Shown here piece by piece: positions 10,656 through 20,169 of a DNA stretch of 64,000 nucleotides; the first letter of the stretch is position 1, and every line of letters begins with the position of its first letter. This DNA is from Diphasiastrum complanatum (Eukaryota > Streptophyta > Lycopodiopsida > Lycopodiales > Lycopodiaceae): contig CM055110.1 of NCBI GenBank assembly GCA_029204225.1, positions 35,171,397-35,235,396 on the forward strand, written 5' to 3'. The translations under genes and the position numbers were made by a program. Below the pieces are notes generated by a model, which saw only the letters and a list, made by a program, of their open reading frames with translations, did no database searches and was not told the DNA's origin.

Positions 10656-11450
10656 ATTAGTGGGAATTGCAATCATAATCTATATTACAAGAGGCAGGCA
10701 CAGTTGCCTGTGTGCTCATTGGTCCCTATATGACAATTAGAGCTATGCTCGTGGCCCACACACTGCACCAACCTTGGGAAGTATTATAGCCCAAGCGGCC
10801 TGTGTGATTGGTCGTGTGAAGCCCAAAGTTCATGAAAGACTCATCCAGTGAAGTCGGGGCTGTGTTTAATGCCAACCTTTGGGCTTGGGCCATCAGTCAG
10901 ATTGTGTTTTGATTCGTTCATATGAGAGACTCTTATAATAAGTTACGCACATGTAAATGATTGTAAGTAGAATATATTCTAAGAGAAAAACCATGTTGAC
11001 ATTGCACACTGTAGTTCCTGAAAACCTTCCATTATGAATTTAAATAGATAGAAGGAATGCAAACTTATTGGCTGATGCACTTTCTTTAGACTTTGACTTT
11101 AAGGATTGCTGATTCCTGCATCATTAGCAGAATCAATGGAAGGCTGCTTTGTTAAAGTCACAGAATAGCTTCAGAAGAGCATGCAAAGATTGCATGAGTC
11201 CCCATAGTGCTCCTTAAGGCGAAATTTATCAAATTTTGAGATTTATGGAATGAACTTAGCTTGAGAATACTTCAATGAGACACAAAAGCACTTGTAGTCA
11301 TAGCTGTAGTGCTTGGAGATAATCTATACTTGGTTTTTATTAAAGATTGCTCATAATTGGTAACAATATGAAAAGATCTTTTCTTTATTAAGAGATATTT
11401 CTGAGCAAGCCTGCACAACGACAAGCACTAAATTTCTTACTAAATTCCAG
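10656..11450 (+). other. Intron remainder, nothing recognised
   Basis: AT-rich sequence between the copia LTR and the linker exon. No coding or repeat signature identified. Confidence 0.5.
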
Positions 11451-12208
11451 GTTGCAGACCGAATTCTAGTTCCTCTTTACCCAAGAATGAACCTGGAAGA
11501 TCACTCAAGGCCGTCTGAAATGGTAGTGGTTGAAAGAGCAAGACCACCAGTCTTAGATGGACAAAGTTTACGGGCTGAAAATCAATCTCTCGAGAAAATC
11601 AGACAAGCAACCGTTGAAAACTCTCAAGGATTTAAAATTTCTCATGGTTTGTTGCCCAGTTTCAGTTCTCAAGAACGACCTGTAAGTCTTTTATTTGGTA
11701 CGCCTGTGCAAAATTATCTTCCGAAATTAGATTCAAATGTTAAGGGGAATGCTTCTCTTCGCAGCACGTCTCTTAAACTCAATCGCTTGCCATCTTCAAG
11801 ACTTTCAATGATGTCCAGGCACTCCCTGGATTCTCTTCCTATAGCAGAATCCTCAATTCGTTCAGAATCCTCTATTGTGAGTTCCTATGGAGATGGCACC
11901 CTGGACAGTAAAAGAAACTCATTGGAAAGCATTGAAGATATTGGCAGAACTGGATTTTGGGAGAACATTCGATCTAATTCCTATTCGATGTGGTTGAATC
12001 GAGCCTTGGATAGCAACATTTGGATGTCTATAAATATCCCAGCAACTTTAGTCGCAATTTTTGCTGGTGACTTCATAAGAGCGGTCTTGCCCAAAAAGGT
12101 TGACCTTTATGAGGAACCCATTTATTTTGCATGCCTGTTCCTGTTCCTATTGGAGCTGATAATTCTCTCAATTGTGAAGAAAGGATATTTTGTCAGCTTC
12201 TCGTTTTG
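11451..12208 (+). CDS. Ser-rich linker and first two membrane helices exon
   Basis: Acceptor TTCCAG, phase 0 in; donor GTAGGT after 12208, phase 2 out. About 252 codons. Residues 1-185 are polar, low-complexity and Ser/Arg-rich (many RxxS sites such as RHSLDS, KRNSLES), so likely a disordered and possibly phosphorylated linker. A hydrophobic helix follows from about 12018 to 12080 (IWMSINIPATLVAIFAGDFI) and a second at 12117-12176 (PIYFACLFLFLLELIILSIV). The KKGYFVSFSF end is the S2-S3 turn of voltage-sensor-like modules. An alternative phase-0 donor GTCAGC at 12192 would drop FVSFSF and seems less likely. Confidence 0.88.
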
Positions 12209-12222
12209 GTAGGTAATCGAGT

Positions 12223-12298
<76 letters not shown>
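12223..12298. repeat. (CT)n(CA)n microsatellite in a 276-bp intron
   Basis: About 22 bases of CT repeat followed by about 54 bases of CA repeat sit just after the GTAGGT donor. Open frames of HTHTHT or CVCVCV across it are repeat artefacts. Confidence 0.97.
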
Positions 12299-12302
<4 letters not shown>

Positions 12303-12484
12303 TTTCTTTAATAAAATAACACATTTATAGCAGCCATGTTTAAAGGAAGAAAGAATTTTGAATACGTCAATGAGATCACACATGATAACAAATTTCTCCT
12401 TCAATTCTGGACAGCCAGCAATTTTCTTCATTCTGTAGTCTATGATACAGCATGATCTGAGTCTATGCAGGGGTTTTTGCACAG

Positions 12485-12653
12485 TTTGGACTTAGTGGGC
12501 AGTCTGTCTCTTATCCCCTATGCTCTTGGGACGTTCAAAATGACAATTATCATGGCACGGGCTTGGAAAGCTGCCAAGTTAATAACACGCATGTCAAAGT
12601 GGATGCAAACTGCGAAATGTTTGAATGTCATCCTTGTTACTCGCCTTTTCAAG
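12485..12653 (+). CDS. S3 and S4-like membrane helix exon
   Basis: Acceptor TTTTTGCACAG, donor GTATTA. The first base completes a Cys codon (TG+T), then LDLVGSLSLIPYALG forms an S3-like helix. The following helix has basic residues at steps of three or four: ARAWKAAKLITRMSKWMQ, with further K and R later. LDLVGSLSLIP after GYFVSFSF is the usual S2-S3 order of voltage-sensor domains. No pore loop follows. The exon ends in phase 0 at a Lys codon and precedes the 50-kb intron. An acceptor at 12470 fits the phase less well. Confidence 0.85.
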
Positions 12654-14102
12654 GTATTAGTACAGTCACTGAGACCATGACTTATCGTCGTGATTCTTGT
12701 AGGCAAAAGAAGTTTTTTTTGTAAGCTATGTATTCACTTTGCTTTCAGCTTACAGTTTAGCTCATTCGGCTTCAGGCATAAAGTATTCAAAAGGAGCAAT
12801 TTTTTTCAGTAATCACGCTCATGTGCCATTTTTATCGAGAGTATTCAGGCATAGATAAGATGTTCAATCTCAGGGAAGGTTTGTTTAGGAAATATAGATT
12901 CTTCCTCCTCTTACATTTGATAAGCACCATTTGGGTTGCAAATTGCAAGTTAGGTGTATAAACCACATGAATTTGGCATGTTAGCGTTCACGTAGCTTAT
13001 AACTCCTGTAAAGTTGTCGTATAGCTACATCACAGTGCATGCGTGCACAATTTTAAGGTTCATCACAATTTCCCAGACATTAGAATATAACGTGTTCTAT
13101 GGGCCGTACATAATGATGTGCCATCAATCTACATATTAATTGTTCACGTAGTAGGACTATGCTATGTGCAAAGCTTGGACTACTCAAACTGGCTATCCCC
13201 CGAAACTAAACACGGAGCCTTTTGGGATCTGGAGGAGAATCTCAGGCATAATCCGGGCCTTCCTTTGCCCCCACCTTTGCTCAGTGACCGGTCTGTAACG
13301 TAGCTCAGGGAAAATTAACCCTAGAACTCACTTTAGACAAGATAACACGATAAATCATTAGAGAGAAAATAACAGCAGAACATGCAAAGGAATTGGCATC
13401 TAAAACGACACATGCATCAACCTTCCCCACAAGAATGGCAAAACTTTATGCCACAGAGGAATAATGAGATACAATGCCCACCAATAGGACTACTTTCTAT
13501 TGTTCAGAGTAATGACCTTAGGAACTTGATCACAATTAGATTAGTCTATAAAGCTCTGCATTCGTATGTATGAAAGATTGTATTTTCACTTCACGCATGC
13601 AATAAATGATATGATTCAGTAAAATTTGTGGATAATCAATGACCAGGCTTGAAATTTCAGCAAATAGACAGATTTTGACAATTCTTCCAGTTGTAAACTG
13701 CCATAAATGATTTAATTCTGTATATCAGGGATGAATTCAATGCATAAAGAGGATGATATATAGAGGACACATGATGCTTGAGTGTCCCTGTCACAATAGA
13801 ATCAAAACATGGGAAAAAAGCAAATTCATAGGAAGTTAGTAACCTGAAATTCTAGGCCCTATTTATTCTCTTTCCTTCTTCCTCACACTATGTCTTTTCT
13901 TTCTCACTCCTTGGCAATCGGTTCTCTCCATGCGAGGACTGCGTGGACTGCATGATGATTGGAATTCTCCACAATTTTTCCCCTTAAATGTGGCACATGC
14001 TTATTCATAAGCTTAGGGATTCCATTTTCCATCATACACCATACTGGCGATCATGGCATCATATGAGAGGATGGTGGTATCATGTACATGAGAGGATGGT
14101 GG
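12654..14102 (+). other. Start of the 50-kb intron, nothing recognised
   Basis: Begins with the GTATTA donor. Only short open frames without family motifs. Confidence 0.5.
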
Positions 14103-14999
14103 TGTCATGTACTTATATTCCTACCTTAATGTGTACACGGACTTGTAAATTCTGAATTGTAAATATTGAAATGGTGTTTTGTAAGAAAATGTAAATAGCA
14201 GGTTTTGGATAACTTGTTAACCTGTTTGTATTTGGCATGGGGTATTGGGCCTTAATGTGAGGCTGCTAGATTGACCTTTTAAAAAATAGGAGAGTTGACG
14301 ACAGGCCAACAAGGCACGTGTCATATTCTCATTGGGACACTTGGTCCAGTGTATGAGTGACACATGTTGGATGGTCCTACTACTCACTTGCCTATGTGCT
14401 AGGGTACTGCCAGGTGGTGATTGTCAGTTGTGCAAGGAGCATGCCATGTGTCGACGATAGGACAAGTCAGGTTCAAGTGGGTGCTTGAGGTAGGAGGGCG
14501 TTTGGTGTCATGCCCATGACTGGCCTCGGGTAGCGTGTCCACGCTAGGGACCGGTAGACCAACAACCCGTAAGTTAATTGTGACTATAAGGGAATTGGGG
14601 CTTATGTGTACATGGTCATAATTAATGGTTGTAGGCCTAAAACACATGGTGGTGGAGTTGGCATGGGTCTATCAGTGAGTCATTTGGGAACTAGATGACG
14701 TGGCCCAAATAGGCTGCAGAGGTGTCCAGTGAGGTGTCACAGTGCACTACTAGTGGTGCATGGGCCTTGGAGAGTATAAGTATACCTGCTGGGCTCTCAC
14801 TAGTGTATGCTTGATTTGTGATGAGTAGCTACATGCTGCTGGTGTGACTCCTCTTTCCATGACTCTGATTGATCCATAGCTTGGGGGCTAGATCCGTACG
14901 ATCTAGGTTTGGTTGGGTTGGTTTAACCTCCACCGGTTCCCATGTGTGGTTACTTTGTATGGTATGCTTAGACTAGAATCCTGTTGTGAGGACTTTACA
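14103..14999 (+). repeat. Gypsy-like LTR (solo or end of a truncated element)
   Basis: Starts TGTCATGTAC and ends GACTTTACA (TG..CA). Its interior (about 14310-14520, with the block GGGACACTTGGTCCAGTG and AGGGTACTGCCA) matches the LTR at 56882-57536, so both belong to one family. After the end comes TTTGGCGTGCGATG, which could be a decayed primer-binding site, but no coding sequence follows. Confidence 0.65.
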
Positions 15000-16173
15000 T
15001 TTGGCGTGCGATGTCCTTGTGGGGATGTATTGGCACACGAATGGTTGTCAGGCATGATGATACCAGGCGTTGTATGCATAGAAACATGACATTCTAGAAT
15101 GGTTCCGGAATCTAGAAACGTCTCGGATCAAAACACTGTGTGTATGTGTGTGTATATATATATATATATATCATAGTTGCATAAGAGATTCGAATCGCGA
15201 TTCGTGAATCGCTGTCAGAAAAAAACAGCGATTCGCTTTTTATTTTTATTTTAAAAAAAACCACCCAATATGGGTATCAGTAGAGAGAGAAAAATTAGAT
15301 AGACAATTTTCCAGTAGGTTATAGTCCTCCACAAGGAGCTAGGTGAGTGACAAAAATTCCACAAATGCTGTTGAACGGACATTTGTCACTGAAACTTACT
15401 GAAACGCAATGAAATGCACATTGAAGCATGCCAAACCCTACTAAACTCTACTAGGCCAACTAACCCTATTTTAACCCTCTGTAGAAAAGTGCTCTAAAAT
15501 ACAATAAGACTCTTGAAGACGTTGCCATTTATCAGAAGTTGAATATTTTTGACATGCACTATTACAATCTGTTTGCCCTCGGTAGAACTCTAAAAAGCAT
15601 AAAGACTCTTAGGCCAAGCTTGTCCAAGTATGGAGGACACTTCAAAAGTAAGACGTTAAAATTAAAGAAGTAAGACCTTGTCCTCCAAGGACCATTCAGG
15701 AGTAAGGCAATGTAAGGCCTTGTCCTAGGATTTTTAGACAGTGTTGTCTTTTTATGACTCATTATGAAAAATTTAAGTTTAATTTGAAACTGAACGTTGT
15801 TTGTAGAGACATTTGATGGACTATGAAAGGCCTATGAAGGTCCCTTGTGGACATGTGTAGATGATGAAAGGTCTCTTTGTGGATGTTAGGAAATGTCCCT
15901 CATTGGATTTAGGGTTTGTCCCTTATTGGGGGTCCCTTAGTGGACGTCAAGAAAGTCTTATAATCCTAGTTATAAGGAATGTCCCTCATTTGACACAACA
16001 AAGGTTTTGGACTTATATGGACCTTTGAAGGAAAGACCTAGGAACAACTTGATTTGACATAAGTGATATCTTTTTGGGCTCAATAACCATAAACTTATGA
16101 TAAAATGCCATCTTTTAAAAAATATGAGTCTATCTATCTTTCTATCTATCTATCTATCTATCTATATATATAT
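15000..16173. other. Unassigned repeat-derived sequence
   Basis: Contains a (TA)n tract near 15155-15170, a short inverted repeat GCGATTCGTGAATCGC near 15200, and a segment reading CCCAATATGGGTATCAG that resembles the terminal repeat of the 469-bp element at 30457. A (TCTA)n tract at 16128-16165 leads into element A. No gene seen. Confidence 0.5.
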
Positions 16174-16642
16174 CATAGTACCCTCTGGTACCGCTGGTAT
16201 GGTACCGCCGGTACCATATCAGTGGTACCGCCGGTACGGTACCGCCCTGGGATCCGCGGTACCAGGGCGGTACCATTTTTAATATTTTTTTTTAATTTTT
16301 TAATATATTTTTAGTAATTTTTTTTTGCATATTAACTACCAAAAAAGGACAAAAAAAAGTAAAAAAAGGGGGTTTTTGGGTGTAAAAAAAGAGGGTACAG
16401 TACATGATGCAGGGGACTGTTGCAATGGCACATGGGCACTGCGAGTGAGCAGACCGAGGGGCCAATGGGAGACCAACACAGGGGGGTAGCATCACATGGG
16501 GGCAAGTACAGAGGCACATGGGCATTGTGGGTGAGCAGACCATGGGCCCAATGGGAGACCAACACAGGGGGGAGCATCACATGGGGGCAGGTACGGAGGC
16601 ACATGGAGGGATGATGGGGATCCACATGGCCGATCAGGCTGT

Positions 16643-16655
16643 GGGGATAAATAGG
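16643..16655 (+). promoter_or_regulatory. TATA-like box of the element's second ORF
   Basis: GGGGATAAATAGG lies about 175 bases upstream of the ATG at 16827, and the same motif is kept in the same place in copies B, D and E (e.g. CTATTTATCCCC near 42710, reversed) and as GGGTTAAATAGG in copy C near 23595. Conservation across copies supports a promoter. Upstream GTGAGAG/GGCTGTGAG repeats form the leader. Confidence 0.55.
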
Positions 16656-16826
16656 CACTCACAATGCCATTGTGGTCGGCATTTTCAGAGGCTGTGAGAG
16701 GGCTAGTGATAGACAGTGAGAGAGCAAGCGAGAGCCGGTGACAGGTTGTGAGAGGCTGTTTGAGAGCCAGGGTGCTGTGAGAGGGTGTTCAAGGATCAGG
16801 GTGCTGTGAGGAGAAGGTCGATCGAG

Positions 16827-17192
16827 ATGGCTGAGCGAATACCACCGAAGCCCGAGGGCGAAGCCAGGAGAAAGCTTGAGGAAGATATCCGAAGGCACAA
16901 CGAGAGGCATCGGAAGCAAGAGGCAGATATCCGAGAGATGCTGCGACAGACTCGACAGAGAAATCCGGAACCGGAGCCACCCGCCCCCACTGCGGATCCT
17001 GTCCCCGCTGTCGAGCTGGATCTGGATGAGCAGATCGGAATGAATTTCACACGACGGCAGCTCATCATGGTCAGGGAAAGGGCGGCCAGACGTCGGGCTA
17101 ACCAGGAGGCAGCTCGGGCTAACCGGGAGGCAGAGCAAGAGCGACAAAACAATGCACCAGACGAGGGCGAGGAGTCGGTGGAGGATCAGTGA
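16827..17192 (+). CDS. Accessory 121-aa coiled-coil ORF of hAT copy A
   Basis: Starts at the ATG reading MAERIPPKPEGEARRKLEED and ends EGEESVEDQ. The same-length ORF is intact in copy C (27879-28244). Highly charged: a basic/acidic helical first third (RRHNERHRKQEADIREMLRQ), a Pro/Glu-rich middle, then FTRRQLIMVRERAARRRANQ and an acidic tail. It looks like a coiled-coil, possibly DNA- or protein-binding. No family recognised. It converges on the transposase gene and has its own TATA-like box. A GTG-initiated longer reading from 16785 is unlikely in a plant. Confidence 0.75.
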   Translation: MAERIPPKPEGEARRKLEEDIRRHNERHRKQEADIREMLRQTRQRNPEPEPPAPTADPVPAVELDLDEQIGMNFTRRQLIMVRERAARRRANQEAARANREAEQERQNNAPDEGEESVEDQ

Positions 17193-17722
17193 GGGATGTT
17201 TAGAATAGATGAGGTCCACCCGTATGTGGCGGACTGTTGCTATGTAGTTTTCGGCAATTTATGGTGCAGCAAATAACTAGATGGCTGCTTAAAAAAATGA
17301 CAGTATATGTGATGTTATCCTGATACAACGGTTGAATATATACATAGTTGTTTTTTGTGCAATGCGAGCCTGGTCATGTAAGATGCAATGTTTGTAATTT
17401 TTTTAAATGCAGATGTATTACATGTGTTTATTCAATGTCGTTTGGGGTGTAGGGGTGATTGCTGTGCTCATGATGTAGGTGCATATATGTGAATCCTATT
17501 TTCATTTAATTTCATAAATGAAATTAAATGAAAATAGGATTCACACACGCACATAGAATTCTTCAACATAAAATAAAGCATCACATGTACAGAGCGACAT
17601 ACGCACAATGTGCAGCAAATAATGTAGGCCAAACACTGTATATAATGTGAAAAATCATCTGAGTACAATGGTAGACCGTCTGCTAGAGACAAACTACTGA
17701 AACTAAAACAACAGAGCCACAA
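17193..17722. other. Convergent 3' region between the two hAT ORFs
   Basis: Non-coding spacer holding the 3' ends of both genes and a 28-bp-arm hairpin (listed separately). Homologous spacers occur in C, D and E. Confidence 0.6.
17488..17545. repeat. Perfect inverted repeat, 28-bp arms, 2-nt loop
   Basis: Left arm 17488-17515 (TGTGAATCCTATTTTCATTT...) and right arm 17518-17545 are exact reverse complements around AA. In copy E the matching stretch (about 41840-41890) keeps only one arm and has unrelated sequence where the other arm lies, so this hairpin arose in copy A. Confidence 0.9.
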
Positions 17723-19352
17723 TCAATGCTCTGGCTCTGACTCAGACGAATGCTCTGGAGACAACTCAGGGCCCCGAGCTGACTCTCGCAGCCGATATCT
17801 CTGCCTGTCTGGAACTGGCATGGGCTGTGTATCCGAGGGGGAAGACTCGTCATCCTCATCCTCCCAATCAGCCTCCGCATCAGCCCCCAAGCATGCCAAA
17901 CCAACAACACCTGCTCCAACTGGCTGTGATAGTGCGCCTCTACCTGTACCTGGAGCCCTGCGTGGTCGTCCTCTCCTCCCTGGCAGTTTCTGTGCCTTGC
18001 CTTTCTTGTTCGGTGCACCCTTGGGCCTGCCTGGTCTCTTGCGGACAAGAGGAGCTGTCAATGCCTCGTCACCCCCATGCAAATCACTTGGCTGGCTAGG
18101 CTGGGCCCAAGCTGAGGCCGGCTGGGATAGGGAAGCAAAAGAGGGAACTCCCTGTGCAACTGAGCAAGGAGGATGAGCTCGTGGAGTGTGTGCCCGTGGG
18201 GCTGTTGCAGGTGGAGGAACTGGCTGTGCAGGAGGCAAGTACAGTGGCAATATGTACTGAAAGGGGCACTGTGGTGGCCGGTACTGGTACATCCTGGGTG
18301 CTGCCAAAGGAGGAGGATGTGACGTGGGTGCTGCCACTGGAGGAGCCACTGTGGATGTGGGCGCTGCAAGAGAAAACCTGGGCACAGATGGTGGCCTGCC
18401 ATGGAGACCTGGTGCTGCAGAAGTGGACGGCGATGGAGGGGCTGCAGGCCTAAATGGCATCGGTGGCACTGGAGGAGCTGTGCGACGCACATACACCCTC
18501 TGAGGAGCTGGAGGAACTGTAGGCACCTCATGCGGCTGCTCTGGCTGGGACTCTGTGTGTGGCATGCTGGCAAGAGATGATGGGGGCGCCCTGACACTCG
18601 GCATCTGCTGGGCCTCTGAATCCAATGTGGCAACCAAGTCGGCCAGCTGGGCATCCTAATACAAATGCTCTGGGCTCTGGGACTCATCCTGTGCACCAGC
18701 CTCTAAATCATCCTGTGCACCGACCTCTGAATCATCCTGTGCACCAACCCCTGAATCAACCCAAGCCTCATCCCGTGCCTCATCATGTGCACCCTGTAGA
18801 CCCTGCATGGCCTCCCAATCTGTGCAATGAAAGTCATCAGGTGCCTCCTCTGGCGTGTTGTCGTAGTAACGGCCATGACTCTGTGCTGCACGCATCCAAA
18901 CATCTGCGGGACCGGCATCTAAACCACTCTGCCCTCTATCAAGAGCCTCCTCCATCATGTCGACATAGGTAGGTATGCCACTGCCCCCCCCCTGTGTGCC
19001 CTGCCTGTCTGCCGGTATAACCTGTGCCATGTGTCCCACCTCTGCCACGTGATGCACCTGTGACCCCTGCCCGTGGCGTGTGCCCTGCACCTGTATAATC
19101 TGCCTCATCCCTCTCTGGTCTGGCAAACACAACCCGAATGGGCTCATCCTCATCATGCTCATCCTCTGACACTGGCTCATCTGCCTCATACAATGGGGGC
19201 TCTCTGTGCTCAAGCCCAAGCTTTCTCTCTCTCATCTCGGCAAGCTCCCTCTCTCTCTCTGCCATCAACTGTGTGCCCAGGTCATCTGCAGGCATGGGAT
19301 GGGTGCTGTCCGTAGGCAAGTCAACCTGGCGCTCCAAATCAGATATCTTCGT
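17723..19352 (-). pseudogene. hAT transposase exon 4: acidic, Pro-rich, AT-hook tail (copy A)
   Basis: The exon opens after CATGCAG with TKISDLERQVDLP, passes an Arg/Glu-rich helix (MAERERELAEMRERKLGLEH) and an acidic segment, then a Pro-rich stretch and a basic block at 17948-18043 with KRPGRPKG and RRGRPRR, two AT-hook-like cores, and ends in acidic SSESEPEH. Against copy E there is one extra G near 19035-19040 that shifts the frame, and a TAG near 18658 where E reads TCA. So the tail is broken although the catalytic exons are open. Confidence 0.75.
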
Positions 19353-19454
19353 CTGCATGGTTTAAAATTTGCATGTCAGAGAGACAACTTTATCAAGAAA
19401 TGAAACCAACATACCAGGAGTCAACCAACATGCTATGAAAGATTAGCTTATCAC

Positions 19455-19616
19455 CTGCAATGCGCTCATAATGGTCGGAAGCCTCCTGGCGAGACGTGCG
19501 TTGGTGCTACAGAACACCAACCGCTCCAACTGACTCACTGACAACCGGTTTCTTCTCCTTGTGTGAATGAGTGCCCATGTGCTCCAGTTACGCTCACACA
19601 CGGAGGCAGCACAGTC
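19455..19616 (-). CDS. hAT transposase exon 3: dimerisation domain, catalytic Glu (copy A)
   Basis: 54 codons, phase 0 on both sides, between ACCACAG and GTGATA. It reads DCAASVCERNWSTWALIHTR then RNRLSVSQLERLVFCSTNAR. CERNWS is the standard hAT C-terminal motif with the third catalytic residue (Glu), and the rest is the hAT dimerisation region. Confidence 0.85.
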
Positions 19617-19709
19617 CTGTGGTGCGTGCATTGAAATACTTCAGCACATTGTGGCAGAGGTGAAACTTCAACGAAACACAAAAAATGGAGGATAAAATGA
19701 GATGCATAC

Positions 19710-20055
19710 CTGAGAAAGGACACGCAGTGCAAGACGCTGTATAGATGGGTATGTGCTACCGAACATGGTCCACCAGGTAATGGGTAGCTGCCTCCTCTCT
19801 GGATCCTGGGCAGCCGGGTGGCCGAATGTGCCCATGCCGAAACGAAATGCAGCGAGCTCCTCCATGAGCCTGATAGGATCCAAACCTATGTGTGGACCCA
19901 CCCTGTGAATGTACTGAAGCCAATCGGCCTCGAGCTCCCTGTCTGCGATCTGTGTCGGAGAGAGGAAGAGGGGATGCAGCATGTGTGCAACGCTGTGGAT
20001 ACTCCTGTGGAAGTAGTTCCATCGCGTCTCCCATATGAACTTCAGCTCTGTCATC
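19710..20055 (-). CDS. hAT transposase exon 2 (copy A)
   Basis: Acceptor CCTGCAG and donor GTATGC. The first base completes an Arg codon from exon 1; the product reads MTELKFIWETRWNYFHRSIH through TWWTMFGSTYPSIQRLALRV LSQ, open throughout. It corresponds to the insertion-domain and late core part of plant DUF659-type hAT transposases. Confidence 0.82.
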
Positions 20056-20169
20056 CTGCAGGTGAGGGGCATGTGGTTTAGGGCATTACGAAAAAGCTTA
20101 ACATTGACAGAAAAACAAACTAGCAAGTACTGAAAAGATAAAGGTCAATTGCAACACTGTACCGCTTAC

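Noticed and set aside
12192-12197. Alternative phase-0 donor GTCAGC for the linker exon
   Set aside because: Weak consensus, and it would delete the conserved-looking FVSFSF turn; GTAGGT at 12209 with the acceptor at 12484 keeps the S2-S3 pattern.
12131-12482. Open frames of repeated HT or CV residues on both strands
   Set aside because: They are translations of the CT/CA microsatellite in an intron.
13118-13573. Two short plus-strand open frames in the intron start
   Set aside because: No family motif, no splice-compatible phase with the neighbouring exons.
16097-16314. Frames of the YRRYGTA type in the element ends (also 34626-35197 and 43077-43318)
   Set aside because: Translations of GGTACC palindromes and TA repeats in the terminal regions.
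16292-16658. Cys/Pro/His-rich minus-strand frames near the end of hAT A (also copied at 23026 and 42706)
   Set aside because: They lie in the promoter/leader region of the second ORF, overlap each other in several frames and carry no domain.
17820-18453. Pro/Ser/Cys-rich plus-strand open frames across the transposase tail
   Set aside because: Antisense shadows of GC-rich, Pro-rich exon 4; no independent support.
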